Positions 9,277-18,222 are shown, counted from the first letter of the stretch. The stretch is DNA of 64,000 bases from an uncultured Clostridium sp. (GCA_905213875.1 CAJMJN010000004.1:3637-67636); one strand, 5' to 3'. A program made the numbers and translations. The notes: generated by a model not told the origin, from the letters alone.

Positions 9277-10023
9277 TTATCTTGCATTTGATGTCGCTGT
9301 ATTATTAGTTGTATTATTTGTTGTATTAGCATTATTTACAGCATTTGCAGTATTATTACCTGTTGTGTTATTCCCTGCTGTATTTGTATTTGCTGTATTA
9401 TTTCCATCAGTTGTTGTGTTTTGTGTTACTGTTGTAGTTGATGAAACTTGCTTTATAGGAATATCTTTACATACAAATGTTGCTTGTAAATCATTTCCAG
9501 ATGGTGCCATTTTAAATTCTTCTATTTTGAATCCTAATGTACTATCATTTTCAATAGATGATATAAAATCTTCTATTTGTACATATCCACCTGTAACTGT
9601 AAAATTTAAGTTGTAACTATCTTGTGCTCCACTGCTTCCTGATGTTACATCCATTTTCATTACAACCCCTTCACTTGTTGCATGATTTCCTAGTTTTACC
9701 CATAATGTCTCGATTTCATATTTTTCTATTTGATTTACTGCTTGTGTTTCTCCATCTGAACTTATTGCCGTCATATCTTGATAATTTTGTTTTTCTTCTT
9801 TTAATTTTTTTGCATTACTATTTACTTCACTAATTGTTTGTGCATATGTTTTTTCAACCAATTTAGCTGCATCTTGTATTTTGCTATCAAGTTCGCTATT
9901 TTTGGCTTGAATTCCTTGAATTCCAAGAATTTCTATTTTTCCAATAGTTACTCCTTTTATTCCAATAAACATTGTAAGTATTAATAGTAATGTTATAAGA
10001 ATTAAAATCAACAATTTTTTCAT
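9277..10023 (-). CDS. pilO: Pilus assembly alignment protein PilO-like
   Basis: The protein has a single N-terminal membrane helix (residues 3-22), a coiled-coil stretch (about 40-90) and an alpha/beta domain with GYVQIEDFISSIEND, as in PilO. An Asn/Thr/Ala-rich tail of about 50 residues follows. PilO normally forms an inner-membrane complex with PilN and PilM, and here it follows the pilM-pilN fusion with a four-base ATGA overlap. The low-complexity tail resembles that of the next gene's product. Confidence 0.7.
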   Translation of the reverse strand: MKKLLILILITLLLILTMFIGIKGVTIGKIEILGIQGIQAKNSELDSKIQDAAKLVEKTYAQTISEVNSNAKKLKEEKQNYQDMTAISSDGETQAVNQIEKYEIETLWVKLGNHATSEGVVMKMDVTSGSSGAQDSYNLNFTVTGGYVQIEDFISSIENDSTLGFKIEEFKMAPSGNDLQATFVCKDIPIKQVSSTTTVTQNTTTDGNNTANTNTAGNNTTGNNTANAVNNANTTNNTTNNTATSNAR

Positions 10024-11639
10024 GGTAAGTCTCCTTCTATTTTTATAGTAACAATACTATTATCTTTTTGTCCCGCTGTTGAAACTACATTTGTTAATAT
10101 AACATCATTTTTCAACTTTGCTACAAAAAATCCTAATTGTTCGTATTTGCTTGATTGTGCATTTATTACTACTTTTGTTCCTGTTGTGTTTTCTATTGAT
10201 GTTAATTGCACTTGTTCAGGTATAACTGACATTATTTGATTTAATAAGTTTGGAATCGCATTTCTTGTTTTGTTTCTATCTGTTATCCTGTCATTTGCAT
10301 CTTCTAAGTTTTTAATCATTGTTGAATAATCATTTGTTTTTGTTTTTATTTTTTCATTATCACTTTTAGCTAATGCTATTTGACTATTTGTTTGAGCCAT
10401 AGACTCTTCTGCTTCTTGTTCCTTTTTGTTCATTTGATAATTTAACATTCCTGAAAATCCACTATATATTACTACTAACAAAAATAGTGAAACAGCTATT
10501 CTTACTAGGCTTTTTTCAGTTTTATCTAGTTTTTCTCCTAAGTCCCATGTTAATAGTCCACCTTTATTTTTCTTTTCTTTTTTCGTTTTTTCCGGATCTA
10601 TTTCTATTTTCATCCAACTTGGAATTTTTTCAACAAAACTCATTTTTTTAAAGTTCATTCCTGCAATTCCTTCATTAAGTCCCATTAATGCAAGTGATAT
10701 TGCCGAATTCACTTCTATATAATCTTTTATATTTATATTTCCTGTATTTTCCACAAAATATGGTTTTAATATTTCACATGTTACTTCTGTTAAATATTCT
10801 TGAAAATATAAGTCTATATTATTAACTAATGATGCTGTACCTGTAATATATACTTTTTCAATTTTTTCTGTAGTTGAATTTATTGCTTTTTTTACTTGTC
10901 CTACAATATTATATAATGTAGGCATTATATCTGCTAAATATCCTTCTTCTTCTGATTGTAATTCTCTTCCTTCTGATGTATATATAGTTGTATTTTTACA
11001 TATTTCATATGCTTTTGAATAAGAGTTTTCCCTTAGGTTTATTTTATCAAGTATTTCTTGACTTCCTTCATCTAGTTTTTCTACATTATATATTTTTCCA
11101 TTTATTATTGTTGTCAACTCTGTATGGTCTTCTATATTTACTATAATACAGTTTTCATCTTTTTCTATTTGTGCTAAATTCGGAATTGACATTCCTATAG
11201 GAGAAACATTTCCTAAATGATAATCTGAAATTTGTTGTATTCTTTTATTTAATTCAATTTTGTTATCTGCTATATGAATTATTCTTAATTTATCTCTGTC
11301 TAATTGATTATCTACAACTGCATATCTGGTTTCAAAAACATTTGGGTTGTAACCTTTATCTGCACAATATGCTTCAAATTCAGTTCTTATTGCCTTTTGC
11401 AAGTCACTTTTGGTTAATAATGCATACATGTTAAAGTAATTGTACATTTCTTCTGACATATTAACACTTATAGGTGTTTTTTGGCTATATGTTTCTTCTA
11501 CAACTTGATCTATAGCATCGCCTAATTTTTCATAAAATTTTATCCCAAAAGCATCTATTTTTAGATTGTCATGATCTTTTGAAACTTTTGCATATTTAAT
11601 TATATTGTTTTCTATATATAGCCCTAAGCAACTTGACAT
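10020..11639 (-). CDS. PilM-PilN fusion protein
   Basis: Residues 1 to about 345 match the actin-like cytoplasmic PilM (MSSCLGLYIENNIIKYAKVS, later VYITGTASLVNNID). After a basic linker a membrane segment lies at about 377-398. A coiled coil and a C-terminal PilN-like domain follow (IPNLLNQIMSVIPEQVQLTSIE). PilM normally binds the short N-terminal tail of a separate PilN; here the two are one polypeptide of 539 residues. It is the first gene of the operon. A possible promoter lies near 11760-11783, and there is a long AT-rich leader. Confidence 0.78.
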   Translation of the reverse strand: MSSCLGLYIENNIIKYAKVSKDHDNLKIDAFGIKFYEKLGDAIDQVVEETYSQKTPISVNMSEEMYNYFNMYALLTKSDLQKAIRTEFEAYCADKGYNPNVFETRYAVVDNQLDRDKLRIIHIADNKIELNKRIQQISDYHLGNVSPIGMSIPNLAQIEKDENCIIVNIEDHTELTTIINGKIYNVEKLDEGSQEILDKINLRENSYSKAYEICKNTTIYTSEGRELQSEEEGYLADIMPTLYNIVGQVKKAINSTTEKIEKVYITGTASLVNNIDLYFQEYLTEVTCEILKPYFVENTGNINIKDYIEVNSAISLALMGLNEGIAGMNFKKMSFVEKIPSWMKIEIDPEKTKKEKKNKGGLLTWDLGEKLDKTEKSLVRIAVSLFLLVVIYSGFSGMLNYQMNKKEQEAEESMAQTNSQIALAKSDNEKIKTKTNDYSTMIKNLEDANDRITDRNKTRNAIPNLLNQIMSVIPEQVQLTSIENTTGTKVVINAQSSKYEQLGFFVAKLKNDVILTNVVSTAGQKDNSIVTIKIEGDLP

Positions 11640-11836
11640 CTCTTTCTCCTTTTATTTTATATTTTTATTTTTTACATTAAATAAAAAAACATACTTGTAA
11701 TATATTTTATATTATTCTATTTTTTTCTTGTTCATAAAATCTCGAATATACTTATATTTTATATTTTATTGTAAAAAAGTCAATATGTTTAACAGAACCG
11801 TAATGTAAATGTAATAGAATTGTAATATTACGATTT

Positions 11837-13210
11837 TTAGCCATTTTTAGCCATTTTGCAAATGAAAAATCCATCTGTTTTTTCATTCTGATATACTTGT
11901 AAGTACTTACAGTTTTTTATATATTTTTGAAAGAATTCATTTGCATTTTTTTCATCTTTTAATTGTTCATTTTTTTCAAAATCAAATTTTTCCACATTAA
12001 AATTCGAATTGTTTTTCATAAATTCTTCTATTACATCTTCGTTTTCTTCTTTAAATATACTACAAGTCGAATACACAATTTTTCCATTTTTCTTTAAATA
12101 TTTTGAACAATTTTCTAAAATTTTATATTGTATTTTTGAAATTTCTTTTATATTTTTTTCATTTTTTTGCCATTTTATGTCTGGTTTTCTTTTTAAAACA
12201 CCTATTCCCAAACATGGTACATCTAATAAAATTTTATCAAATTTTTCTTTATATTCATCTTTATATATTGTTGCATCTTGTACATTTGTTTCTATGATTT
12301 TTAGTTCTAATCTTTTGGCTGCATTTTCCACTAATTTCGTTCTGTGTTCATGTATATCCCATGCTTCAATTTTTCCTTTGTCTTCCATTATCTCTGCTAA
12401 ATATGTAGTTTTCCCTCCAGGACTACTACAAGCATCTAAAATATTTTCTCCTGAGTCTGGATTTAAAACTAAAGCTGTTAATCCTGCTACCTCATCTTGT
12501 ATCGTAAAATATCCTTTTTTAAATTCTTCTATATTTTCTATTTTTTTAGCTTTTTTTATTATAAGGAAATCATTTAATATTCCGTCTTCTACTTCTATTC
12601 CTTTATTTTGCAATTTTTCTTTTAATTCTTGTTTGCTTATTTTTAAATTGTTAACACGAATAGAAATATTAGGTCTAATATTTGAACATTTACATATTTT
12701 TTCTATTTGTTCTAATGATAATCCTTCTTTTTTTAATTCCAAAATTATCCATTCTGGCATTGACGTAATTTTTGATATTCTTTTTATATTGTCTTTTTCT
12801 TCAAATAATTCAGTGTAATCTTTTTTATCCACTTTTCTTAATACTGCATTTACAAAACCTACGCTACCTTTATTTCCATATCTTTTAGCTAATTTTACTC
12901 CTTCATTAACTGCTGCTGATTTTGGTATTTTGTCTAAAAATATTATTTGATATATTGACATTCTTAAAATATTTAAAATCCATTTTGATATCTTTTTTAA
13001 TTTTATTTTTGAATATTTTTTTATTATTTCATCTAATGTAAGTTTCCATGTTGTTACACCATATATAATTTCAGATATTAAACTAATGTCTTTAATATTT
13101 AAATTTTCTTTCTGTTTTTTTATTTCATTATTTAACACAATATTTGAATAAGCATTTTCTTCATCTATTTTATATAGAATTTTTAATGCTGTTTCTCTTG
13201 CTTTATCCAT
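11837..13210 (-). CDS. rsmB: 16S rRNA m5C967 methyltransferase RsmB
   Basis: RsmB methylates a cytosine of 16S rRNA using S-adenosylmethionine. An N-terminal NusB-like RNA-binding domain (about residues 1-135) precedes the methyltransferase core. The core shows DACSSPGGKTTYLAEIM for cofactor binding, the DVPCLG motif and the catalytic STCSI. The ATG at 13210 follows AAAGGA; an upstream in-frame ATG has no such site. The length of 457 is normal. It is divergent from the dodecin/spoVA operon. Confidence 0.9.
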   Translation of the reverse strand: MDKARETALKILYKIDEENAYSNIVLNNEIKKQKENLNIKDISLISEIIYGVTTWKLTLDEIIKKYSKIKLKKISKWILNILRMSIYQIIFLDKIPKSAAVNEGVKLAKRYGNKGSVGFVNAVLRKVDKKDYTELFEEKDNIKRISKITSMPEWIILELKKEGLSLEQIEKICKCSNIRPNISIRVNNLKISKQELKEKLQNKGIEVEDGILNDFLIIKKAKKIENIEEFKKGYFTIQDEVAGLTALVLNPDSGENILDACSSPGGKTTYLAEIMEDKGKIEAWDIHEHRTKLVENAAKRLELKIIETNVQDATIYKDEYKEKFDKILLDVPCLGIGVLKRKPDIKWQKNEKNIKEISKIQYKILENCSKYLKKNGKIVYSTCSIFKEENEDVIEEFMKNNSNFNVEKFDFEKNEQLKDEKNANEFFQKYIKNCKYLQVYQNEKTDGFFICKMAKNG

Positions 13211-13315
13211 TTTTTTATTTCCTTTCTTTATTTCATATTGCAATTATACATTTTTTTGTATATTTTTTCTAGCTTTTGGAAAAGATATTTTTAAAAGCTA
13301 TTTAGGAGGTTTTAA

Positions 13316-13534
13316 ATGGAAGTTAAAAAACATTTATTTATTACTGGAACTTCAACAGTTTCATGGAAAGATGCTATTGTAAAAACAATTGCAGAAGCAT
13401 CTAAAAGTATTGATTATTTATCAAATGTAAAAATAATTGAGCAAAGAGCAAATATTGATGGTGATAAAATTTCTGAGTATTTTGTCGATTTAGATTTAAC
13501 TTTTACTATTGATGAAAACAGAAAAAATAGTTAG
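13316..13534 (+). CDS. Dodecin-family flavin-binding protein
   Basis: A 72-residue protein with the dodecin pattern: a first beta strand, GTSTVSWKDAIVKTIAEASKS helix, then VKIIEQRANIDGDKISEYFVDLDLTFTID. Dodecins form hollow dodecamers that store or protect flavins. The start has an excellent AGGAGG site. It lies 17 bases ahead of spoVAC, so it is probably co-transcribed with the sporulation genes and may accumulate in the forespore. That timing is inference from the operon. Confidence 0.8.
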   Translation: MEVKKHLFITGTSTVSWKDAIVKTIAEASKSIDYLSNVKIIEQRANIDGDKISEYFVDLDLTFTIDENRKNS

Positions 13535-13551
13535 GAGGTTTATTTATTATT

Positions 13552-14016
13552 ATGGATCCTTTAGAAAGTAAACAAACTTATCAAAAATATGTTGATAAGA
13601 AATCACCAAATTCACCTATATTAAAAAATTGCTTTAATGCTTTTTGGGTTGGTGGATTAATTTGTACAATTGGTCAAGTCATTTTTAATATTTGCAAAGA
13701 ACGTGGTTTTGATACATCAACTTCAAGTACAATTGTTTCCATCTTGCTTATTGGAATTTCTGCATTTTTGACTGGTCTTAATTTATTTAATAAAATAGGA
13801 AAATTTGCAGGCGCAGGTTCTTTAGTTCCTATAACTGGTTTTGCTAATTCTATCGTTTCCCCTGCTATGGAATATAAATCTGAAGGATATGTTATGGGAG
13901 TTGGTGGAAAAATGTTCACAGTTGCTGGTCCTGTTTTAGTTTTTGGTATTTCTGCATCTATTTTAGTTGGAATTGTTTATTTAATTTTTAATACACAAGC
14001 TATTACTTTAGTATAA
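13552..14016 (+). CDS. spoVAC: Stage V sporulation protein AC
   Basis: SpoVAC is a polytopic inner-spore-membrane protein of the SpoVA channel, which moves calcium dipicolinate into the forespore and out during germination. Features are the YQKYVDKKSPNSPI start, several hydrophobic segments and the FAGAGSLVPITGFANS signature. The length of 154 is standard. The ATG follows AGGAGG. The spoVAD gene comes next but is separated by 178 bases holding a structured repeat. Confidence 0.92.
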   Translation: MDPLESKQTYQKYVDKKSPNSPILKNCFNAFWVGGLICTIGQVIFNICKERGFDTSTSSTIVSILLIGISAFLTGLNLFNKIGKFAGAGSLVPITGFANSIVSPAMEYKSEGYVMGVGGKMFTVAGPVLVFGISASILVGIVYLIFNTQAITLV

Positions 14017-14034
14017 ATTATTTATAGCTTTACT

Positions 14035-14150
14035 TAATTTTATATATTTTTTTCTTGCAACTCCCAACTGCATAACAATCTGTAACTTCGTAACAGCTTG
14101 TAATTTGTCTGTCCCCCCGAATTGTTGCCACAAAAAAATATATAAAATTA
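14035..14150. repeat. Structured hairpin element, copy 1 (inside the spoVA operon)
   Basis: A perfect 19-bp outer inverted repeat (14035-14053 with 14132-14150) encloses a conserved core. Inside it GCAAC (14057-14061) pairs with GTTGC (14124-14128), and a central hairpin lies at 14075-14101. On the minus strand the core is about 80 percent identical to the element at 18109-18222, including AACAATTCGGGGGGAC and AGTTGGGAGTT. The outer arms differ in sequence between copies but pair perfectly within each copy. It is not a terminator for the spoVA transcript, because no T-run follows. Confidence 0.75.
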
Positions 14151-14194
14151 TTCAAATGTGTATTAATGGATTTTAAAAGAAAGAGGTTGATTTT

Positions 14195-15196
14195 TTGAAA
14201 AAAGTAGGTAAACAAACTATTAGTTTTGATTCTCCACCAACCATTACAGAGTGTAATAGTATAGTTGGTCCTAAAGAGGCTCAAGGACCACTTGCTAAGT
14301 ATTTTGATTTAACTTTAGATGATGAGTTTTGGGGCGAAAAAACTTGGGAAAAAGCTGAAAGTAAAATTATAAAAGAAAATGTAAGTGCATTAGTCACAAA
14401 GTCTGGTATATCTACAAATGATATTGATTGTATTTTTGCAGGTGATTTATTAAATCAATGTATTTCATCTAGCTTTGGATTACGTGACAGTAATATTCCT
14501 TTTATCGGAATGTTTGGAGCTTGTTCAACTTTTGTTGAAAGTATGTGTATGGGTGCAATCGCAGTTGAAAGTTTTGCCAAAAATGTTATTTGTGCTACTT
14601 CTAGTCATTTTTGTAGTGCAGAAAAACAATTTAGGTTTCCATTAGAATTAGGAAATCAACGTCCACCAACAAGTCAATGGACTGTAACAGGTTCAGGAGC
14701 TACTATTTTATCAAAAGATGGTACAGGTCCTTTTATTACAAATATAACTTTAGGGAAAATTGTGGATATGGGTATAAAAGATGCAAATAATATGGGTGCA
14801 GCTATGGTCCCTGCTTTTGCAGATACTTTATTAACACATTTTGCAGACACAGGCAGAAATCCTAGTTATTATGATGCTATTATTAGCGGAGATCTTGGTA
14901 AAATTGGAAAAGAAATAGCTATTGATATTGCCATGTCTAAAGGTTATAACATAAAAAGTAATTATAATGATTGTGGACTTATGATTTTTGATACTAAAGC
15001 TCAAGATACTCATGCGGGTGGAAGTGGATGTGCTTGTTGTGGTTCTGTTTTTTCAGGATTTTTATTCAAACAATTAAAAGAGAAAAAAATTAAAAAATTG
15101 TTATTAATTGCAACAGGTGCTTTAATGAATTCTACAAGTTCTCAACAAGGAGAAAGCATCCCTGGAATTGCACATGCTGTTAGCATTGAACTATAA
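14195..15196 (+). CDS. spoVAD: Stage V sporulation protein AD
   Basis: SpoVAD has a thiolase-like fold and binds dipicolinic acid on the SpoVA complex. Visible family features are KQTISFDSPPTI at the start, CIFAGDLLNQCISSSFGLR, GACSTFVES and the late GGSGCACCGSVFSG. The start codon is TTG at 14195, preceded by AAGAGG. The length of 333 is standard. It follows a structured intergenic repeat and precedes spoVAE. Confidence 0.93.
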   Translation: MKKVGKQTISFDSPPTITECNSIVGPKEAQGPLAKYFDLTLDDEFWGEKTWEKAESKIIKENVSALVTKSGISTNDIDCIFAGDLLNQCISSSFGLRDSNIPFIGMFGACSTFVESMCMGAIAVESFAKNVICATSSHFCSAEKQFRFPLELGNQRPPTSQWTVTGSGATILSKDGTGPFITNITLGKIVDMGIKDANNMGAAMVPAFADTLLTHFADTGRNPSYYDAIISGDLGKIGKEIAIDIAMSKGYNIKSNYNDCGLMIFDTKAQDTHAGGSGCACCGSVFSGFLFKQLKEKKIKKLLLIATGALMNSTSSQQGESIPGIAHAVSIEL

Positions 15197-15304
15197 ATTT
15201 CTGTGCTTTATATGCTGATTTTACTTTTTTATTATTTGTAAATTATATATTTATTTTTATAGATTTTTGTTTAAAATCTAAATTTGTTAATAAGGATTTT
15301 AATT

Positions 15305-15697
15305 ATGGATATAAATTGGACAAATATTTTTGATGTTTATTCGCTATTAAAATGTTTTATAGTAGCTGGAATTATATGTGTCATTGGTCAAATTTTAATT
15401 GATAAAACCAAACTTACACCCGCCAAAATATTAGTAATTTTTGTTACAACTGGTGCTATTTTGGGAGGTTTAGGTATTTATAAATATTTAGTTGAATTTG
15501 CTGGTTGTGGTGCTACTGTTCCACTTACAGGTTTTGGTTATAATTTATCTAAAGGAGCAATTGAAGCAGTAAAAGAATCTGGTTTGCTTGGTGCATTTAC
15601 TGGTGGTGTAAAAGCTGCTGCTGGCGGTATTGCTGCTGCTGTGTTTTTCGGTTATCTTGCTTCTTTAATTTCTAAGCCTAAAATGAAAAAACAATAA
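15305..15697 (+). CDS. spoVAE: Stage V sporulation protein AE (SpoVAEb type)
   Basis: A small membrane protein of the SpoVA channel with FAGCGATVPLTGFGYNLSKG, the signature shared with SpoVAC, and four or so hydrophobic segments. The ATG at 15305 follows AAGGA, so I prefer it to an in-frame codon at 15284. The length of 130 fits the short SpoVAEb form. It ends the operon at a bidirectional terminator shared with rplT. Confidence 0.9.
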   Translation: MDINWTNIFDVYSLLKCFIVAGIICVIGQILIDKTKLTPAKILVIFVTTGAILGGLGIYKYLVEFAGCGATVPLTGFGYNLSKGAIEAVKESGLLGAFTGGVKAAAGGIAAAVFFGYLASLISKPKMKKQ

Positions 15698-15745
15698 AAA
15701 AAGTCCTTATTACTTTCTATATTGAAAATAATAAGGATTTTTATT
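15697..15745. terminator. Bidirectional terminator between spoVAE and rplT
   Basis: AAAAAGTCCTTATTA pairs with TAATAAGGATTTTTA around an inner TTTC/GAAA stem, with T-runs on both strands between convergent operons. Confidence 0.75.
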
Positions 15746-15759
15746 TATAATTATAATAA

Positions 15760-16110
15760 TTATGCTTTTTTTGCTATTTCAGCAATTTCTGCAAATGCTT
15801 TTTCATCATTTACAGCTAAGTCAGCTAACATTTTTCTGTTAATTTCTACATTAGCTTTTTTAAGTCCTGCTATTAATTTGCTGTATGTAGTACCATTAAT
15901 TCTTGCTGCTGCATTAATTCTTGTAATCCATAATTTTCTGAAATTACTTTTTTTGTCTTTTCTTCCTACATATGCATATGTTAATGATTTTAAAACTGCT
16001 TGGTTTGCGTTTCTAAATCTATAACTTTTTGCTCCATAATATCCTTTTGCTTGTTTTAATACTTTTTTATGTCTTGCTCTTGTTGTTCTAGCTGTTTTTA
16101 CTCTTGCCAT
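15760..16110 (-). CDS. rplT: 50S ribosomal protein L20
   Basis: L20 binds 23S rRNA early in large-subunit assembly and represses its own operon by binding the infC leader in Firmicutes. The start ARVKTARTTRARHKKVLKQAKGY and GAKSYRFR are diagnostic. The length of 116 is standard. It is the last gene of infC-rpmI-rplT. Confidence 0.97.
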   Translation of the reverse strand: MARVKTARTTRARHKKVLKQAKGYYGAKSYRFRNANQAVLKSLTYAYVGRKDKKSNFRKLWITRINAAARINGTTYSKLIAGLKKANVEINRKMLADLAVNDEKAFAEIAEIAKKA

Positions 16111-16144
16111 TTATAATTCACCTTCCTTTGATTTCTACTTTATT

Positions 16145-16348
16145 TTAGTTTCCATATGGTAATAATTTTTTAATTGTATTTACACATGTTTTATCTGCAT
16201 AAGCATCTTGTACTTTTCCAGATTTTCTTTGTCTAGCTGTTTTATTAGCTAGTAAATGTCTTCTGTTTGATTTTGTTCTTTTTACTTTTCCTGTAGCTGT
16301 TATTGAATATCTTTTTTTAGCAGCTTTATTTGTTTTTAATTTTGGCAT
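16145..16348 (-). CDS. rpmI: 50S ribosomal protein L35
   Basis: A small basic large-subunit protein (MPKLKTNKAAKKRYSITATGK ... RRHLLANK). The length of 67 is standard. It lies 30 bases after infC and 34 before rplT, the conserved bacterial order. Confidence 0.97.
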   Translation of the reverse strand: MPKLKTNKAAKKRYSITATGKVKRTKSNRRHLLANKTARQRKSGKVQDAYADKTCVNTIKKLLPYGN

Positions 16349-16378
16349 AATGATATACTCCTTTCGATTTTTGTTATA

Positions 16379-16906
16379 TTATTTAGCAGAATTTTTTTCT
16401 GCTTTTTTAGCTAATATTGTAAACATATTTCTACCTTCTAATTTAGGTTTCTTTTCCACTGTAGCAACATCTTCTAGGCTTTCAATAAACTTATTTAAAA
16501 CAGTTTCTCCTGCTTTAGCATTATTTATTTCCCTTCCTCTAAATCTTACTGTTACTTTTACTTTGTTGCCATCATCTAGAAATTTTTTTGTGTTTTTTAA
16601 TTTAAAACTAAAGTCATGTTCTTCAATATTCGGAGTTACTCTTATTTCTTTTACTTCAAGAGTTTTTTGCTTTTTCTTAGCTTCTTTTTCCTTTTTTGCT
16701 TGTTCAAATTTATATTTTCCATAGTTCATTATTTTGCAAACAACTGGATTTGCATTTGGTGCTACTAATACTAAATCTAAATCATTATCTTCTGCTTTTT
16801 TTAAAGCTTCTTCAAAAGAAACTAATCCTATTTTTTCTCCATCTGCTCCTATTAATTGAACTTCTTTAGCTCTAATTTGTCTATTGATTGGTAATTCTTG
16901 TTTTAT
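16379..16906 (-). CDS. infC: Translation initiation factor IF-3, with an AUA start
   Basis: IF-3 keeps ribosomal subunits apart and proofreads the start codon. The reading frame continues upstream of the internal ATG at 16729 through QLIGADGEKIGLVSFEEALKKA, which is the conserved IF-3 N-terminal domain. The only initiation-like codon near the ribosome site is ATA at 16904-16906, seven bases after GGAGGTG. Non-AUG starts are known for infC and allow IF-3 to limit its own synthesis. The resulting 175 residues match the family. Confidence 0.9.
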   Translation of the reverse strand: MKQELPINRQIRAKEVQLIGADGEKIGLVSFEEALKKAEDNDLDLVLVAPNANPVVCKIMNYGKYKFEQAKKEKEAKKKQKTLEVKEIRVTPNIEEHDFSFKLKNTKKFLDDGNKVKVTVRFRGREINNAKAGETVLNKFIESLEDVATVEKKPKLEGRNMFTILAKKAEKNSAK

Positions 16907-16913
16907 GTTAAAA

Positions 16914-17060
16914 CACCTCCATAAATAAAAAAATTTGACTTTTGTTACAAGTCAAATTAAAAAATACTTTAATACTTACATATTAAAATTATTTAATTCT
17001 AACCTTTTTCCCTCTTTGGATTAGGTGAGAAGTTTATTACTTCTTCTTGTAACGCTTATT
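16914..17060 (-). promoter_or_regulatory. infC leader with attenuator (L20-leader type)
   Basis: Between the promoter and the infC ribosome site the RNA can form CTAATC/GGTTAG and other helices. It then forms a perfect 10-bp hairpin (AATTTGACTT at 16932-16941 with AAGTCAAATT at 16949-16958) followed by seven T, just before GGAGGTG. This is an intrinsic terminator ahead of the gene, as in the L20-controlled infC leader of Firmicutes. L20 binding itself is inferred. Confidence 0.65.
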
Positions 17061-17090
17061 ATTATACACTGCCTTTTGTCCTTTTGTCAA
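17061..17090 (-). promoter_or_regulatory. SigA-type promoter of infC-rpmI-rplT
   Basis: On the minus strand TTGACA (17085-17090) and TATAAT (17061-17066) are separated by 18 bases. Both hexamers match consensus perfectly. Confidence 0.8.
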
Positions 17091-17219
17091 GGATTTTTCA
17101 TGATTTTTTTATTTTTATATACATAAATTGGTCACAAATTTTCATTTAGTTCCCAGCTAATTGTTTGGCTTTTTATGTGACAGACTTGAATATAAGCTTT
17201 TCTATAAATAAAATATTAA

Positions 17220-18050
17220 CTAATAACTTATCAGATATATTAATATACCAATTGATTGTATTACAAATAAATTCAACATATTTGAACTTATTAAATTATT
17301 TGTAGCCTCTATCACACCTTTTAACTGTTCTTTGCTTTCTTTTTTGTGATATTTTTGCGCCTCATTAAATGTTATAAATTCAGGTGCACTTGTAATTACT
17401 CCAAGTAATATTCCTATTATTATTTGTGATACTCCAAAGTTGTTGCACAATATTTCTAGTGAATCTGATAAAATATTACCTATTATAAATATTAAAATTG
17501 TTGCTCCAATTAATATAATTATATATTTTAATATTTGCTTTTTATTTTTTTCCTCTGCTCCTTGCTTTTTTTCTATTTCATTTTCTTTTCCTAAATATTT
17601 CTTATGAATTTTGCTATCTGTTATAGAAAATATACAAAATAGCAATAAAAATATGATTATTATCATAAAATTTAGTTCTATATCTTTTACATATATTATA
17701 ACTGGAATTATTATTGTAATTAGTACAATTATTAATTCTATTATAATTACTTTGTTTTTCATTTTTTTAATATTTCCATTTATTTTTACTGTTAAAAAAT
17801 ATTCTAATACATTAATTACATTTGAACTAAGTATATTAAATATTCCGGTATCTATTAGTCCTGTGAAACCAGCTATACCAAGTGATAGTAGTTCTGGCAC
17901 TGATGTTGCAATTCCTGCTATATTTCCAACTGTTTTTGACTTTAAATTCATACTTTGTGCTAATTTTCGAAGTGTGGTTGCTAATATATTTTTAGATATT
18001 ATAACTATTAAGATTGAACAAATTATAAATTTTAAAAATGTTATTATCAT
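17220..18050 (-). CDS. Sodium/calcium exchanger family membrane protein
   Basis: A CaCA-family antiporter with two inverted repeats. The first has GNIAGIATSVPELLSLGIAG, and the second has GVITSAPEFITFNEA with NNLISSNMLN. These are the alpha-1 and alpha-2 ion-binding motifs. About ten hydrophobic segments surround a charged central loop (residues 145-170). The length of 276 is a little short for the family. The transported ion is not certain. It lies just upstream of the infC promoter with no strong terminator between. Confidence 0.75.
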   Translation of the reverse strand: MIITFLKFIICSILIVIISKNILATTLRKLAQSMNLKSKTVGNIAGIATSVPELLSLGIAGFTGLIDTGIFNILSSNVINVLEYFLTVKINGNIKKMKNKVIIIELIIVLITIIIPVIIYVKDIELNFMIIIIFLLLFCIFSITDSKIHKKYLGKENEIEKKQGAEEKNKKQILKYIIILIGATILIFIIGNILSDSLEILCNNFGVSQIIIGILLGVITSAPEFITFNEAQKYHKKESKEQLKGVIEATNNLISSNMLNLFVIQSIGILIYLISY

Positions 18051-18108
18051 AAAATCACCTATTATTATTTTGACATTTCTTTACCTTTTTATTCTAAATT
18101 TTATATAT

Positions 18109-18222
18109 AGTTTAATATATTTTTTATGCAGTAACAATTCGGGGGGACCGACAAGTTACAGACTGTTATATAATTACAGTCTGTACGTAGTTGGGAGTTA
18201 CAAAGAAAAAATATATTAAACT
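18109..18222. repeat. Structured hairpin element, copy 2
   Basis: A perfect 17-bp outer inverted repeat (18109-18125 with 18206-18222) encloses GTAAC (18131-18135) paired with GTTAC (18197-18201). A central perfect 9-bp hairpin is formed by ACAGACTGT at 18158-18166 and ACAGTCTGT at 18176-18184. The core matches copy 1 at 14035-14150 in inverse orientation. It lies upstream of the serS promoter, so it is not part of the serS leader. Confidence 0.75.

Noticed and set aside
12009..12818. Plus-strand open frame of 269 codons
   Set aside because: It is antisense to rsmB, has Ser/Phe-rich composition from reversed AT-rich codons and no ribosome site.
17611..18219. Plus-strand open frame of 202 codons
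   Set aside because: It is antisense to the cation exchanger gene, which has both family motifs, and it reads through the structured repeat.
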